Positions 35,475-44,905 of a DNA stretch of 64,000 nt are shown here, one piece after another. The position numbers and the translations under genes are program-made. Numbering within the stretch: the first letter of the stretch is position 1; each line of letters starts with the position of its first letter. The DNA comes from Chitinophaga sp. CF418. Its GTDB lineage: Bacteria; Bacteroidota; Bacteroidia; Chitinophagales; Chitinophagaceae. The notes beneath the pieces are model-generated. The model saw only the letters and a program-made list of their open reading frames with translations. It made no database searches and had not been told where the DNA came from. The stretch lies in the NCBI RefSeq assembly GCF_900142925.1, contig NZ_FRCN01000011.1:1-64000 (forward strand). The letters run 5' to 3'.

Positions 35475-35705
35475 TATTTTTGTATAACCCGTTGCACTGC
35501 ACTCATGTCTCCTTCCAACATCCGCTGCATATTATCCAGCTAAACAGATTCATATACTGCTTTCTCCTCAAAGACATTAAAAAGGTCTTCGCAGTAAAGA
35601 AAAAAGACAGACTGTCTTTGTCGTGTTCACCCCGTAGAGATACTTTAAAACTTAGAAGATAATGTTAATAAGAAAACTGCCGGTTCATCACCGGCAGTTT
35701 TCTTA
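35475..35705 (+). ncRNA. Candidate small RNA locus (about 200 nt)
   Basis: TATTTTTG (35475-35482) matches the -7 consensus and sits just after the hairpin that ends the preceding gene. The following 190 bases have no convincing coding frame, contain the hairpin AAAGACAG / CTGTCTTT (35603-35619), and end in a perfect 14-bp terminator. A transcript from about 35490 to 35705 is possible. No -33 element is clear and no known RNA family was recognised. Confidence 0.25.
35670..35704. terminator. Strong terminator hairpin
   Basis: AAGAAAACTGCCGG and CCGGCAGTTTTCTT form a perfect 14-bp stem with a 7-base loop and a T-rich right arm. Confidence 0.82.
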
Positions 35706-35863
35706 TTTGATAGATTATTACCATTACTTCCGACTGCAGCCCTGACACTTTAAATATTTTTAATATATTATACTACATTAACAGCACTATGAAAGTACAG
35801 GACAGTTAAAACTGATCATTTTTTATCTTGAGCAATCAAATTATTAATCATAAACTCCCCGTT

Positions 35864-38590
35864 ATGCAAAAACTGGTGCTTTTGTGCCTGATCTTCTTTA
35901 GCTTTTTTGCCGGCGCCCTGGGCCAAACCCAGGTGAATAGCCTGCTCTGCGAGAACCGCATCAATCCAACCTGTGTCGACATATCCCAGCCCCTGCTCAG
36001 CTGGCAGTTATCCGGTAACCGTAGGAATATCCGCCAGTCAGCGTATGAGCTGCGTGTCAGCACGTCCTCAAAACTGCTGAACCAGGGGAAAGAACTAACA
36101 TGGAACAGCGGCAAAGTAACGGCTGATCAATCCGTGCACGTGGTCTATGGAGGTAGTCCTCTCAGCTCAGGTAAAAAGTATTTCTGGCAGGTCAGGATAT
36201 GGGATGACAAGGGACAGGCTTCCGGCTGGAGCCCTGTAGCTGAATGGCAAATGGGATTGCTGCAACCCGGCGACTGGAAAGCCAGCTGGATTGAACCCGG
36301 TTTCATCCAGGACAGCATTTCACGACCCAGTCCCCTGTTCCGTAAAACATTCCAGGCAGGTAAAAAAATACAGTCCGCCACGGCCTATATCACTGCTCGC
36401 GGTATGTATGAGGCGCGTATTAACGGTCAGCGGGTAGGCGATGCCCTCCTTACTCCCGGGTGGACCAGCTACCGGAAAAGACTGCAATACCAGCAATATG
36501 ACGTAACCAATCTGCTTCGTCAGGGAGCCAATGCCATTGGCGTAACATTGGGTGTGGGATGGTATAGCGGTTACCTGGTATGGGAAAATAGCAAGAACCA
36601 CTTTGGCTCCAGAACAGGACTCCTATTCCAGTTAAACATCCAATATACCGATGGTACCGAAGAAGTGATCACTTCTGATAACAGCTGGAGATCGTCCACC
36701 GGCAGTATTCTTAATTCTGAGATCTACCACGGCGAAACCATTGATGCCAGAAAAGAAAAAGAAGGCTGGTCTGATCCCGGCTATGATGATCATGCCTGGT
36801 CCGGTGTTCAGCTAAGCAGTGATAACAATAAAAGTATCCTGATCGCCACTATAAATGAACCAGTGAGAAAGCATGAACAATTCAAACCTGTACGGATATT
36901 CACCACTCCTGCCGGCGAGAAAGTGATGGATTTTGGTCAGAACCTGGTAGGATGGGTACAAGTACAGATCAAAGGTCGCGCAGGCGACAGTATTGTGCTC
37001 CAACATGCAGAAGTACTGGATAACAAAGGAAACTTCTATACCGAAAACCTGCGTAGGGCCCAACAGAAAAACACTTACATTTTTAAAGGAAATGGCACTG
37101 AGCTTTTTGAGCCCCACTTCACTTTCCAGGGCTTCCGTTATGTTAAAATAACCGGCTTTAACGGTGAATTAAACCCGGATAACTTTACCGCTTTCGCGCT
37201 CTATTCTGATATGCCTGCAACCGGCGACTTCAGTTGTTCCAATCAACTCATCAATCAGTTGCAACACAATATCCAGTGGGGCCAACGCGGCAACTTCCTC
37301 GATGTTCCGACAGACTGCCCTCAGCGCGATGAACGGCTTGGCTGGACGGGTGATGCACAGGCTTTTTTCAGAACTGCAGCATACAATCGCCAGGTGAATA
37401 ACTTCTTCGCCAAATGGCTGAAAGACGTAGCAGCCGACCAAAGGTCAGATGGCAGCGTTCCTTTCCTTGTGCCTAATGTGCTGGGCGATCAGTCCATGGG
37501 ATCTGCCGGCTGGTCGGACGTAGCCACTATTGTTCCCTGGAACATGTACCTGGCTTATGCAGACAAACGATTGCTGGAACAGCAATATCCCAGCATGAAA
37601 GCCTGGGTGGAATATATGCATAAACAAAGTCCGCAGGACCTCTGGAATACCGGTTTTCATTTCGGTGACTGGCTGTTCTATCACCCTGATGATGACCTGG
37701 ATGGACGAGCCGCTATCACGGATAAATATCTCATTGCGCAATGCTTTTATGCCCATTCCACACAACTGCTCATCAATGCGGCACAGGTGTTGGGCAAAAC
37801 GGCCGATATAGCCGAATACACCCCACTGTTGCAACGTATTAAAGCGGCATTCTTAAAAGAATATGTCACCCCTAACGGTCGCCTGGTATCCAGCTCCCAG
37901 ACAGCATACGTGCTGGCCTTAAATTTTGATATGTTACCAGAAAGCCTCCGGGAACAGGCCGCCCTCCGATTAGTAGAAAATATCAAAAGTTATAATAACC
38001 ACCTTACCACGGGCTTCCTGGGCACCCCCTATTTATGCCACGTTTTAAGCCGTTTTGGCCACCTGGACATGGCTTATACACTTTTATTGCAGGACACTTA
38101 TCCTTCATGGTTATATCCTGTTAAAATGGGTGCTACAACTATCTGGGAGAGATGGGATGGAGAAAAACCGGATCATACCTTTGAAAATGCTGGCATGAAC
38201 TCATTCAATCACTATGCTTATGGCGCTATCGGCGATTGGATGTATAGAGTTACTGCGGGAATTGATACGAAGGAGGATGCTCCCGGGTACCGTCAGATTA
38301 TTATCCGGCCACGTCCTGGTGGATCACTTACACAGGCAACCGGCACCTTGCAGACTTATTATGGGCAGATTAAATCATCCTGGCAGCTGCAAAATGGTCA
38401 GTTTGTGCTGGATGTGGAGATACCAGCTAATACAACGGCTACGGTTTATATGCCGGTGAAAAGCGGTAATGCGATAATGGAAAGTGGTAAGGCTGTTAGC
38501 GAGCAGAAGGATATACGGCTTGTTAGCAGTGATAAGGAACAGTCGCTGGAAATAGGATCCGGGAAATATCATTTTACAGCAGCGCAATAA
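35864..38590 (+). CDS. GH78 alpha-L-rhamnosidase, secreted
   Basis: This 908-residue enzyme has a signal peptide (KLVLLCLIFFSFFAGALGQ). N-terminal beta domains (about 25-330) include the rhamnosidase N-domain ITARGMYEARINGQRVGDAL, with LTPGWTSYRKRLQYQQYD. The (alpha/alpha)6 catalytic domain shows VPTDCPQRDERLGWTGD near residue 485, whose Glu is the expected acid, and TTIWERWDG near 760 with the second acid. A C-terminal beta domain ends the protein. It removes alpha-L-rhamnose from rhamnogalacturonan or glycosides. The ATG at 35864 is chosen over an upstream TTG because it starts a clean signal peptide. No transport genes adjoin it. Confidence 0.94.
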   Translation: MQKLVLLCLIFFSFFAGALGQTQVNSLLCENRINPTCVDISQPLLSWQLSGNRRNIRQSAYELRVSTSSKLLNQGKELTWNSGKVTADQSVHVVYGGSPLSSGKKYFWQVRIWDDKGQASGWSPVAEWQMGLLQPGDWKASWIEPGFIQDSISRPSPLFRKTFQAGKKIQSATAYITARGMYEARINGQRVGDALLTPGWTSYRKRLQYQQYDVTNLLRQGANAIGVTLGVGWYSGYLVWENSKNHFGSRTGLLFQLNIQYTDGTEEVITSDNSWRSSTGSILNSEIYHGETIDARKEKEGWSDPGYDDHAWSGVQLSSDNNKSILIATINEPVRKHEQFKPVRIFTTPAGEKVMDFGQNLVGWVQVQIKGRAGDSIVLQHAEVLDNKGNFYTENLRRAQQKNTYIFKGNGTELFEPHFTFQGFRYVKITGFNGELNPDNFTAFALYSDMPATGDFSCSNQLINQLQHNIQWGQRGNFLDVPTDCPQRDERLGWTGDAQAFFRTAAYNRQVNNFFAKWLKDVAADQRSDGSVPFLVPNVLGDQSMGSAGWSDVATIVPWNMYLAYADKRLLEQQYPSMKAWVEYMHKQSPQDLWNTGFHFGDWLFYHPDDDLDGRAAITDKYLIAQCFYAHSTQLLINAAQVLGKTADIAEYTPLLQRIKAAFLKEYVTPNGRLVSSSQTAYVLALNFDMLPESLREQAALRLVENIKSYNNHLTTGFLGTPYLCHVLSRFGHLDMAYTLLLQDTYPSWLYPVKMGATTIWERWDGEKPDHTFENAGMNSFNHYAYGAIGDWMYRVTAGIDTKEDAPGYRQIIIRPRPGGSLTQATGTLQTYYGQIKSSWQLQNGQFVLDVEIPANTTATVYMPVKSGNAIMESGKAVSEQKDIRLVSSDKEQSLEIGSGKYHFTAAQ

Positions 38591-38612
38591 ACAGGTATTG
38601 CCTCAATACAAA

Positions 38613-38650
38613 GGGACCCGCAATTGTAATCCATAGACAATGCGGGTCCC
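38613..38650. terminator. Terminator between GH78 and the permease gene
   Basis: GGGACCCGCA and TGCGGGTCCC pair over 10 bp, extended by ATTGT/ACAAT with one bulge. It serves the convergent genes. Confidence 0.82.
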
Positions 38651-38682
38651 ATTATGATATAACGTAAATAATGTTGGGCGCC

Positions 38683-41043
38683 TCACTCCGTCCTCAAACT
38701 CTTTATCGGATCAGCCACCGCCGCCTTTATTGATTGATAACTCACCGTTAAAAACGCTATTGCCAGCGCCACACATCCGGCTAATGCAAACATCCACCAG
38801 CCAATATCGATGCGATAAAAGAAGTTGTCCAGCCATTTATTCATTGCCCACCAGGCCACAGGAAAAGCAATTACAAGTGCAAAGGCCACCAGCCGGATAA
38901 AGTCTTTCGTAAGCATAGCTACAATGCCCGCTTCACTCGCCCCCATCACTTTTCGTATACCTATTTCCTTAAAGCGTTTTTGCGTAGCAAAGGTTGCCAG
39001 CCCGAAAAGCCCCAGGCTGGAAATGATGATAGACAAAACGGAAAAAATATTAAACAGCTTGCCCATACGCTGTTCTGCGAGATACAGCTTTTGCAGGTCT
39101 TCATCTACAAAACCATAGGAAAATGGATAATCGCCGTATACCTTTTCAAACACTTTTTTGATAGAACCTATAATAGCCTGCATATTGCCCGGTGTTGTGC
39201 GCATCACCACATAGCCACCCGCAAAATTATTTTTCATTACCAATGGCTCAACAGGTTGCTGTATAGGTTTGAAGTTGAAATCTTTCACTACACCAATGAT
39301 AGTGCCTACAGCGTCATTGAACGTTATTGTCAGACCAATCGCTTCTGAAGGGGTAAGATGCATGGCCTTTATCGCGGTCTCGTTTACTACATAAGTAGTA
39401 TCATCGCCTTTCATATCTTTGGAAAAGAACCGGCCGGCAACCAGCTGCATGTTAAAGGTCTTTATAAAGTTCGCGTCAGTACGCAGGCGATACCCCATCA
39501 GATAATCCGTCGACTTCATGGCAGGCCCCCGAAGTTCCATACCGTTTGAAATATAAGTTGGCAGATTATCGGCGATTGTATAGGAACGGATACCTGAATA
39601 CTGATCGAGTGTAGTTGTAAGCGCCTCCTTGTTAGCATGCAGATCGCCCACTTCAGGCATTTTTACATACAACAGGTTCTCCTTATCAAAACCGATGTTT
39701 TTGTTCTTTATAAATTGCAGCTGTCTATATACCACCAGTGTACACACCATTAAAATAACAGATATAGCAAATTGTACGATCACCAGCCCATTCCTTAAAA
39801 AGGACTTTCGGCCATGTAGCCCTGCTACACCTTTTAAAACCTTCACCGGTTTGAAGGAAGAGAGGAAGAATGCAGGATAACTGCCGGATACTACACCTAC
39901 CAATACTGCTGTCGCTAAAAGCGATGATACGATCCTTATACTTAACAGGTTAAGGGAAATACTCTTTGAAGTCAGATCATTAAATAGGGGTAATAGTAAT
40001 GCCGCAAGCGCAATAGCTATCACCAATGAAACAGCTGTAATTAGTAAGGATTCGCCCATGAATTGCAGAATGAGCTGAAAACGTTCAGCGCCTATGGTCT
40101 TACGTAGTCCCACTTCCTTAGCCCTCTGTGAAGAAAGTGCTGTTGACAGGTTCATAAAATTGATACAGGCAATCAGCAAAATAAAAATCGCTACCAGTGA
40201 AGATATCATTACGTAGTCTTTATTCCCCTGGCCGGGCACATCCAGCATATAATGCGAGTACAAATGAATATCAGTGAGCGGTTGTGCAAAGAATGACACA
40301 GGGAGCGGGAATTTGTCGTTCCTGGCGCGTATCTCATAGGCCTGTCGCGCAATTTTACTAAGTGCAGCATGATCCGACAGCTCCAAATAAGTATACACAT
40401 CAAAATTGGTCCAGGCCCCATCGGGACTGTTGATCTTATCATACAGCTGCATGGGCAGCAACAGATCAAATTGCAAATGGGAATTGGCCGGAACATTTTT
40501 TAAAATGCCTGTTACTGTCAGGTTCGTCCCTTTTATGTCATTGTCGATGTAGATAGTTTTTCCAATGGCGCCATCTGCGGTACCAAAGTATCTGATAGCA
40601 GTTGCTTCCGTAAGTACTACGGCATCCGGCGCGGCAAGTGCAGTATTTACGTTTCCGCTGAGTAAAGGATAGCTGAAGATCTTAAGAAAGTTGGTATCAG
40701 CGAAGTAAATATCCTTCTCATCAAATTTCGTTGTTCCCACCGTCACCATCCTGTGAAACGGGGCAATTCTTGTTGCATTCTTTACACCGGGGATCTCCGC
40801 TTTCATCGCTGCCGCCATCGCCGGCGGAACAGTGGCGGCTTCATTATCACCTATTCTGGCCGTAAGCCGGTATATATTACCTGCATTCTTATTGAACTTG
40901 TCAAAGCTCAGCTCATCCTGTACCCACAAAAAAATAAGTAAACTGCAGGTCATCCCTGTAGCCAGTCCGAAAATATTCAAACCGGTAAAGAGCTTCTGGC
41001 GAACCAGGTTGCGAAACGCGATCTTAAAATAGCTTTTAAACAT
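38683..41043 (-). CDS. MacB/FtsX-type ABC transporter permease
   Basis: This 786-residue permease has the duplicated layout typical of Bacteroidota: MacB_PCD periplasmic domain plus FtsX, twice. The N-terminal signature FKIAFRNLVRQKLFTGLNIF precedes TM1 (about 21-41). FtsX segments include FILLIACINFMNLSTALSSQ with RAKEVGLRKTIGAERFQL, and near the C-terminus LGLFGLATFATQKRFKEIGI with RKVMGAS. Eight membrane segments are visible. No ATPase gene adjoins, so the ATPase must be encoded elsewhere. Roles range from peptide or lipoprotein export to signalling; the substrate is unknown. Confidence 0.9.
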   Translation of the reverse strand: MFKSYFKIAFRNLVRQKLFTGLNIFGLATGMTCSLLIFLWVQDELSFDKFNKNAGNIYRLTARIGDNEAATVPPAMAAAMKAEIPGVKNATRIAPFHRMVTVGTTKFDEKDIYFADTNFLKIFSYPLLSGNVNTALAAPDAVVLTEATAIRYFGTADGAIGKTIYIDNDIKGTNLTVTGILKNVPANSHLQFDLLLPMQLYDKINSPDGAWTNFDVYTYLELSDHAALSKIARQAYEIRARNDKFPLPVSFFAQPLTDIHLYSHYMLDVPGQGNKDYVMISSLVAIFILLIACINFMNLSTALSSQRAKEVGLRKTIGAERFQLILQFMGESLLITAVSLVIAIALAALLLPLFNDLTSKSISLNLLSIRIVSSLLATAVLVGVVSGSYPAFFLSSFKPVKVLKGVAGLHGRKSFLRNGLVIVQFAISVILMVCTLVVYRQLQFIKNKNIGFDKENLLYVKMPEVGDLHANKEALTTTLDQYSGIRSYTIADNLPTYISNGMELRGPAMKSTDYLMGYRLRTDANFIKTFNMQLVAGRFFSKDMKGDDTTYVVNETAIKAMHLTPSEAIGLTITFNDAVGTIIGVVKDFNFKPIQQPVEPLVMKNNFAGGYVVMRTTPGNMQAIIGSIKKVFEKVYGDYPFSYGFVDEDLQKLYLAEQRMGKLFNIFSVLSIIISSLGLFGLATFATQKRFKEIGIRKVMGASEAGIVAMLTKDFIRLVAFALVIAFPVAWWAMNKWLDNFFYRIDIGWWMFALAGCVALAIAFLTVSYQSIKAAVADPIKSLRTE

Positions 41044-41219
41044 ATATCAGGTGCTGTGTAAAGTTATCCTTTTTCAACAGCCATGCCAATTATGAAAGCC
41101 ATGCGGAGCAATAGTTTCAGAAAACATTCTCCTGCTAAACGTCCGGAAACGAACACGGTATGTCCGCTCCGTAGCGCCTATGATCAATACTTTCTTCATT
41201 AATTAAATTGGTATGATTG

Positions 41220-41591
41220 TTATTTACCAACCCTGGCCTGTAAATGTTGCGGATACCTCTCCCCCTGTACCTTGATCTTAGCCGCAGCATTCTCTATAGC
41301 CTGCAGATCATCCTGGGAAAGCTCAACAGATACTGCACCAATGTTTTCCTGCAGACGGGACAACTTTGTAGTTCCAGGTATAGGCACTATCCATGGCTTT
41401 TGCGCCAGTAGCCATGCCAACGCGATCTGCGCAGGGCTTGCCTCCTTTTCTGCTGCTATATCTTTTAGCAGGTCTACCAATACCTGGTTGGCTTTCCTGT
41501 TCTCTTCAGAAAACCTGGGCACAATATTGCGGAAGTCAGTACTGGATTTACCAGCTGCTACCCCTCTCCCAATGATCAGAAATATCATCAA
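41220..41591 (-). pseudogene. Aldo/keto reductase, C-terminal remnant
   Basis: The C-terminal third of an aldo/keto reductase (AKR11-13-like) remains. Family segments are DFRNIVPRFSEENRKANQ, ASPAQIALAWLLAQKPWIVP and IPGTTKLSRLQENIGA, the NADPH-binding end of the barrel. The catalytic Tyr, Asp and Lys of the N-terminal half are missing, and the first residues before GRG do not belong to the family. An in-frame stop lies upstream at 41628-41630. The divergent SDR gene starts 29 bases away, so the loss may have come with a rearrangement at this junction. Confidence 0.78.
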
Positions 41592-41619
41592 TTGGCGCAG
41601 GTTTTGAGCTTCTATATTT

Positions 41620-42612
41620 ATGGAAAATCAGATCGCAGGCAAAGTCATCGTAATAACCGGCGCTTCAAGCGGCGCGGGCCGTACCATCGCCCTTCATCTG
41701 GCACAGGATGGGGCATTTCCTGTACTGGCATCCAGGAATGAAGCTGCCCTGGAAGAACTGGCCACGGAATGCAGGGACTTAGGTACAAAAGCACTGGTCG
41801 TCCCGACAGACGTGACCGACCACTCATCCGTACGGCACCTGGCAAGGGCTGCCTTCGAATGGAAAGGCAGGATCGATGTATGGGTGAACAATGCAGGCGT
41901 CCTTGCTGCCGGCGCCTTCGAGAAAATGCCCTGGGAAAATCACCAGCGCGTGATTGCTACCAATCTGCTCGGTTATATGAGCGGAGCACATGCAGTGCTA
42001 CCCTACTTTAAATATCAGCAAAGAGGCATCCTTATCAATAATATCTCCATCGGAGGTTTCCTGCCCGTGCCTTTTGGCGGCGCCTACAGTGCCAGCAAAT
42101 TCGCATTAAGAGGCTTTTTTGAGGCGCTTAAGGGAGAATTGACCAGTTGGCCCCATATTCATGTGGTTGACCTGTTTTCCGCCTTTCTGGACACGCCAGG
42201 CATACATCACGCCAGCAACTATACCGGCAAGGTATTAAAGCCCGCTCCGCTGGTATACGACCCCCTGATAATGGCCCAGGCTGTCAAAGCTTCTATCCTG
42301 CATCCAAAGTCTACCAGGTATCCCGGCGCGGCCTCTCTGTTGTTCAAACTCAGCCATGCTATTGCGCCGGAATTGACCACAAAGCTCTCAGGACTGCTGA
42401 TGAAAATGTACCTTAAAAGAGCGAAAAAAGCTTCTTCCACCGACGGCAACCTCTTCAACACAGTGAATTTTGCCATGTGTACTAATGGCAACACAAAGCC
42501 ACACATTAAACCGGGTATCAGACGTCTGCTAAAAGCCGGGGCCCTGCTCGCCGGAGCGGGGATTGCCGTATATTTGATAGCAGGAAAAAAAACCAGCAGA
42601 CATGTCAGATAA
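41620..42612 (+). CDS. Short-chain dehydrogenase with C-terminal membrane segment
   Basis: This is a 330-residue SDR. The cofactor site is ITGASSGAGRTIALHLA, with NNAGVLAAGAFEKM. The active site has Ser in NNISIGGFL and YSASKFALRG (Tyr-x3-Lys). A C-terminal extension beyond residue 250 ends in a hydrophobic stretch (AGALLAGAGIAVYLIAGKK), suggesting membrane anchoring. The next gene overlaps by 11 bases (ATG at 42602), so translation is coupled to the SRPBCC protein. The substrate is unknown. Confidence 0.88.
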   Translation: MENQIAGKVIVITGASSGAGRTIALHLAQDGAFPVLASRNEAALEELATECRDLGTKALVVPTDVTDHSSVRHLARAAFEWKGRIDVWVNNAGVLAAGAFEKMPWENHQRVIATNLLGYMSGAHAVLPYFKYQQRGILINNISIGGFLPVPFGGAYSASKFALRGFFEALKGELTSWPHIHVVDLFSAFLDTPGIHHASNYTGKVLKPAPLVYDPLIMAQAVKASILHPKSTRYPGAASLLFKLSHAIAPELTTKLSGLLMKMYLKRAKKASSTDGNLFNTVNFAMCTNGNTKPHIKPGIRRLLKAGALLAGAGIAVYLIAGKKTSRHVR

Positions 42613-43048
42613 ATTACCCGTACATGCAGTAACTACCGGTTTATTCTCAGCAACACCGGACCAGGTTTTCACTGCATTCCTCGATACCCGGCAGATCGCG
42701 CAGTTTATGTTCGGGCCATGCGTCAGGGATGAAGAGATCCTCAGCCTTACCAACGAACCTATTGTTGGAGGGAAATTCACCTATTCGGTACGCAGACAGG
42801 GTAACCAGTTCGATCACATAGGTGAATACCTCGCCATCAACCGGCCAGTTCACCTGTCATTCACCTGGTCTGTCAAACAGGACCCCAGCGGCAACCAATC
42901 ACGGGTAGTGATCGATATCGCCCCGATCCTGGAAGGATGCGAGTTAACATTAACGCATCAAATGCCTCCCGGATCTGAGGATTTTATCGAGCAATCCAAA
43001 CAGACATGGGGGAAAATGCTGGATGTGTTAACGGAAGTACTATCCTAA
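42602..43048 (+). CDS. SRPBCC/AHSA1-like protein
   Basis: This is a 148-residue START-like (SRPBCC, AHSA1 type) ligand-binding protein. The opening ATPDQVFTAFLDTRQIAQFM, the central GGKFTYSVRRQG and YLAINRPVHLSFTW, and the terminal helix SKQTWGKMLDVLTEVL are family-typical. Such proteins bind hydrophobic ligands or act as chaperone-like cyclases. Its start lies inside the 3' end of the SDR gene, so the two are translationally coupled and likely act on the same compound. It is convergent with another SDR gene. Confidence 0.85.
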   Translation: MSDKLPVHAVTTGLFSATPDQVFTAFLDTRQIAQFMFGPCVRDEEILSLTNEPIVGGKFTYSVRRQGNQFDHIGEYLAINRPVHLSFTWSVKQDPSGNQSRVVIDIAPILEGCELTLTHQMPPGSEDFIEQSKQTWGKMLDVLTEVLS

Positions 43049-43076
43049 AATTCCTACATCAATAAATATTCGCTGC

Positions 43077-43829
43077 TTAAAATGGATAATGCCGCATTCC
43101 TCCATCCACTACAGCAACCGAACCTGTAATATACTTTGCCCTGGGCGACACCAGGAACACAGCCATATTAGCCAAATCCTGCGGCTCTCCGAAATCACCC
43201 AATGGAATCTCTCTTTCTGCAAATTGTCTCCGTTCATCCCCCGGAAAGAAACGACGGATATTATTCGTGTCGATAAGTCCTGGCTGCAGACAATTGATCC
43301 TGATACCATGCTTACCCAATTGTCCGGCAAGCTGTTTAGACCATACAACTATCGCCGCCTTTGCAACAGCAGAACCATTCACTGAACGCAACTCATAAGT
43401 ACTGATCACATTCAGGATAGCCCCCAGCCTACGTTCCATAAAATGGGGTAAAAACTGTTGCGTCAGTTGCCGATGACGATCGAAATCCAGCGTCATAGCT
43501 CCTTCCCAATCTTCTTCCGATCCTACAACATCCATCGGAGCACTACGCCCTGTATTATTAACGAGAACGTCTACATGCCCCAGCGCCGACAACGCAGCTG
43601 CTGCGATATGCTGCGGTGCATCAGCTGCAACAAAATCCTGTACGAAAACCACAGGTTCTATCCCTCCTGCGGCCACTATTTCATCTTTTAAACTATTCAG
43701 CAGGTCCTCATTCCTCGCGGTGGCAAAAACCTTCACACCCTCTATTGCTAATTCCTTTGCTATCGCACGGCCAATGCCCTGACTGGCGCCGCTGACTACT
43801 GCCGTTTTTCCTTTTAAATACAAGTCCAT
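43077..43829 (-). CDS. Short-chain dehydrogenase with substituted catalytic tyrosine
   Basis: This 250-residue SDR has the cofactor motif SGASQGIGRAIAKELA and NNTGRSAP. At the active site NVISTYEL holds the Ser, but the position expected for Tyr in the Tyr-x3-Lys motif reads Ser (NGSAVAKAA: Ser four residues before the Lys). The C-terminal CLQPGLIDTNNIRRFF and YITGSVAVVDGG are normal. The Met at 43829 starts the family's N-terminus; the upstream Met adds eight residues. Either the enzyme uses another residue or it is a non-catalytic NAD(P) binder. It is divergent from the NmrA gene at 44001. Confidence 0.82.
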   Translation of the reverse strand: MDLYLKGKTAVVSGASQGIGRAIAKELAIEGVKVFATARNEDLLNSLKDEIVAAGGIEPVVFVQDFVAADAPQHIAAAALSALGHVDVLVNNTGRSAPMDVVGSEEDWEGAMTLDFDRHRQLTQQFLPHFMERRLGAILNVISTYELRSVNGSAVAKAAIVVWSKQLAGQLGKHGIRINCLQPGLIDTNNIRRFFPGDERRQFAEREIPLGDFGEPQDLANMAVFLVSPRAKYITGSVAVVDGGMRHYPF

Positions 43830-44000
43830 ATCTGATCGAAAAATTTCGATCAAAGGTATCTGATACTGATCAATTGCCGGATACCTACAAATTTGTTAGT
43901 ACGGCTAGATAAGTACCCCGGTTTTGACTACAACAATATTAGATCCGGCTACATCCGTTCTTTTATCGCGGCTGACCTTTGTAGCGTAAAAATCAGCAAC

Positions 44001-44891
44001 ATGAAAATAATCGTAACAGGCTCCTTAGGCAACATCAGCAAACCACTCACAAAGGAATTAATACAGAAAGGTCATGCTATTACCGTTATCAGCAGCAACC
44101 CTGAAAAACAGCAAGCCATCGAAGCGCTGGGCGCTACTGCCGCTATCGGCTCAGTGGAAGATGCTGATTTTCTTACGAAGACATTCAGCGGTGCCGATGC
44201 CGTATATGTTATGACACCTCCCAACCACACAAAGACTGATGACCCAAGAGCATATTACCGGGAAACGGGCATCCAATATGCACAAGCCATCCGGCAGTCC
44301 GGTGTGAAGAGGGTAGTCCATCTGAGCACTATGGGCGCCCATCTGGATAAAGGTACCGGCCTCCTTCTTGGTGCTCACGATGTAGAGCAGGTACTGGGCG
44401 AATTACCAGGCATCTCCCTCACTAGCCTGAGACCCGGGTACTTCTACTACAATCTTTACAACTATGTACCGATGATAAAAGGCGCTGGCATTATCCAGGC
44501 AAATTATGGCGGAGAAGATAAGATCGTACTGGTATCACCGGCTGATATTGCTGCTGTCGCTGCGGAAGAATTAACCATTACCGGCACAGCAAAAAAAGTG
44601 CGGTATATTGCAAGCGATGAACGTACTGTCAACGAGATTGTCTACCTTTTAGGTACAGCTATCGGAAAGCCTGATCTGAAATGGGAAATATGCACGGATG
44701 AACAAATGCTGAATGGCCTGCAAAAGGCCGGCGTACGGCCAATTATTGCAGCCAGTCTCGTCGAGATGTATGCTTGTCTCCACAGCGGCGCCTTTGCTGA
44801 AGATTATGAGCAGCATAAGCCCATTACCCCCGGTAAGGTAAAACTGGAAGACTTTGTAAAAGAGTTTGCCACTGCTTTTAAACAAGGATGA
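44001..44891 (+). CDS. NmrA-like NAD(P)-binding protein
   Basis: This is a 296-residue atypical SDR. The nucleotide motif MKIIVTGSLGNISKPLTKEL starts the protein; the ATG at 44001 is chosen because the longer frame has 36 unrelated residues before it. Family segments include GADAVYVMTPPNH, VVHLSTMGAHLDKGTG and LRPGYFYYNLYNY. The SDR catalytic Tyr-Lys pair is not evident, as usual for NmrA proteins. An AraC-type regulator starts 14 bases after the stop, so both are co-transcribed and the regulator may control this gene. Confidence 0.87.
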   Translation: MKIIVTGSLGNISKPLTKELIQKGHAITVISSNPEKQQAIEALGATAAIGSVEDADFLTKTFSGADAVYVMTPPNHTKTDDPRAYYRETGIQYAQAIRQSGVKRVVHLSTMGAHLDKGTGLLLGAHDVEQVLGELPGISLTSLRPGYFYYNLYNYVPMIKGAGIIQANYGGEDKIVLVSPADIAAVAAEELTITGTAKKVRYIASDERTVNEIVYLLGTAIGKPDLKWEICTDEQMLNGLQKAGVRPIIAASLVEMYACLHSGAFAEDYEQHKPITPGKVKLEDFVKEFATAFKQG

Positions 44892-44905
44892 TAATGTCTT
44901 AAAGA

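Larger units (their letters stand above)
35372..35863. other. 492-bp gap with two strong hairpins
   Basis: There is no protein gene. It holds a 15-bp perfect hairpin (35428-35467), a -7-like box (35475-35482), a 200-base stretch with an internal hairpin at 35603-35619, and a second strong terminator (35670-35704). The final 160 bases are the leader of the GH78 gene. Confidence 0.55.

Noticed and set aside
35453..35662. A 69-codon open frame between the two hairpins
   Set aside because: It has no protein-like composition, overlaps the hairpin arm and promoter-like box, and shows no start context.
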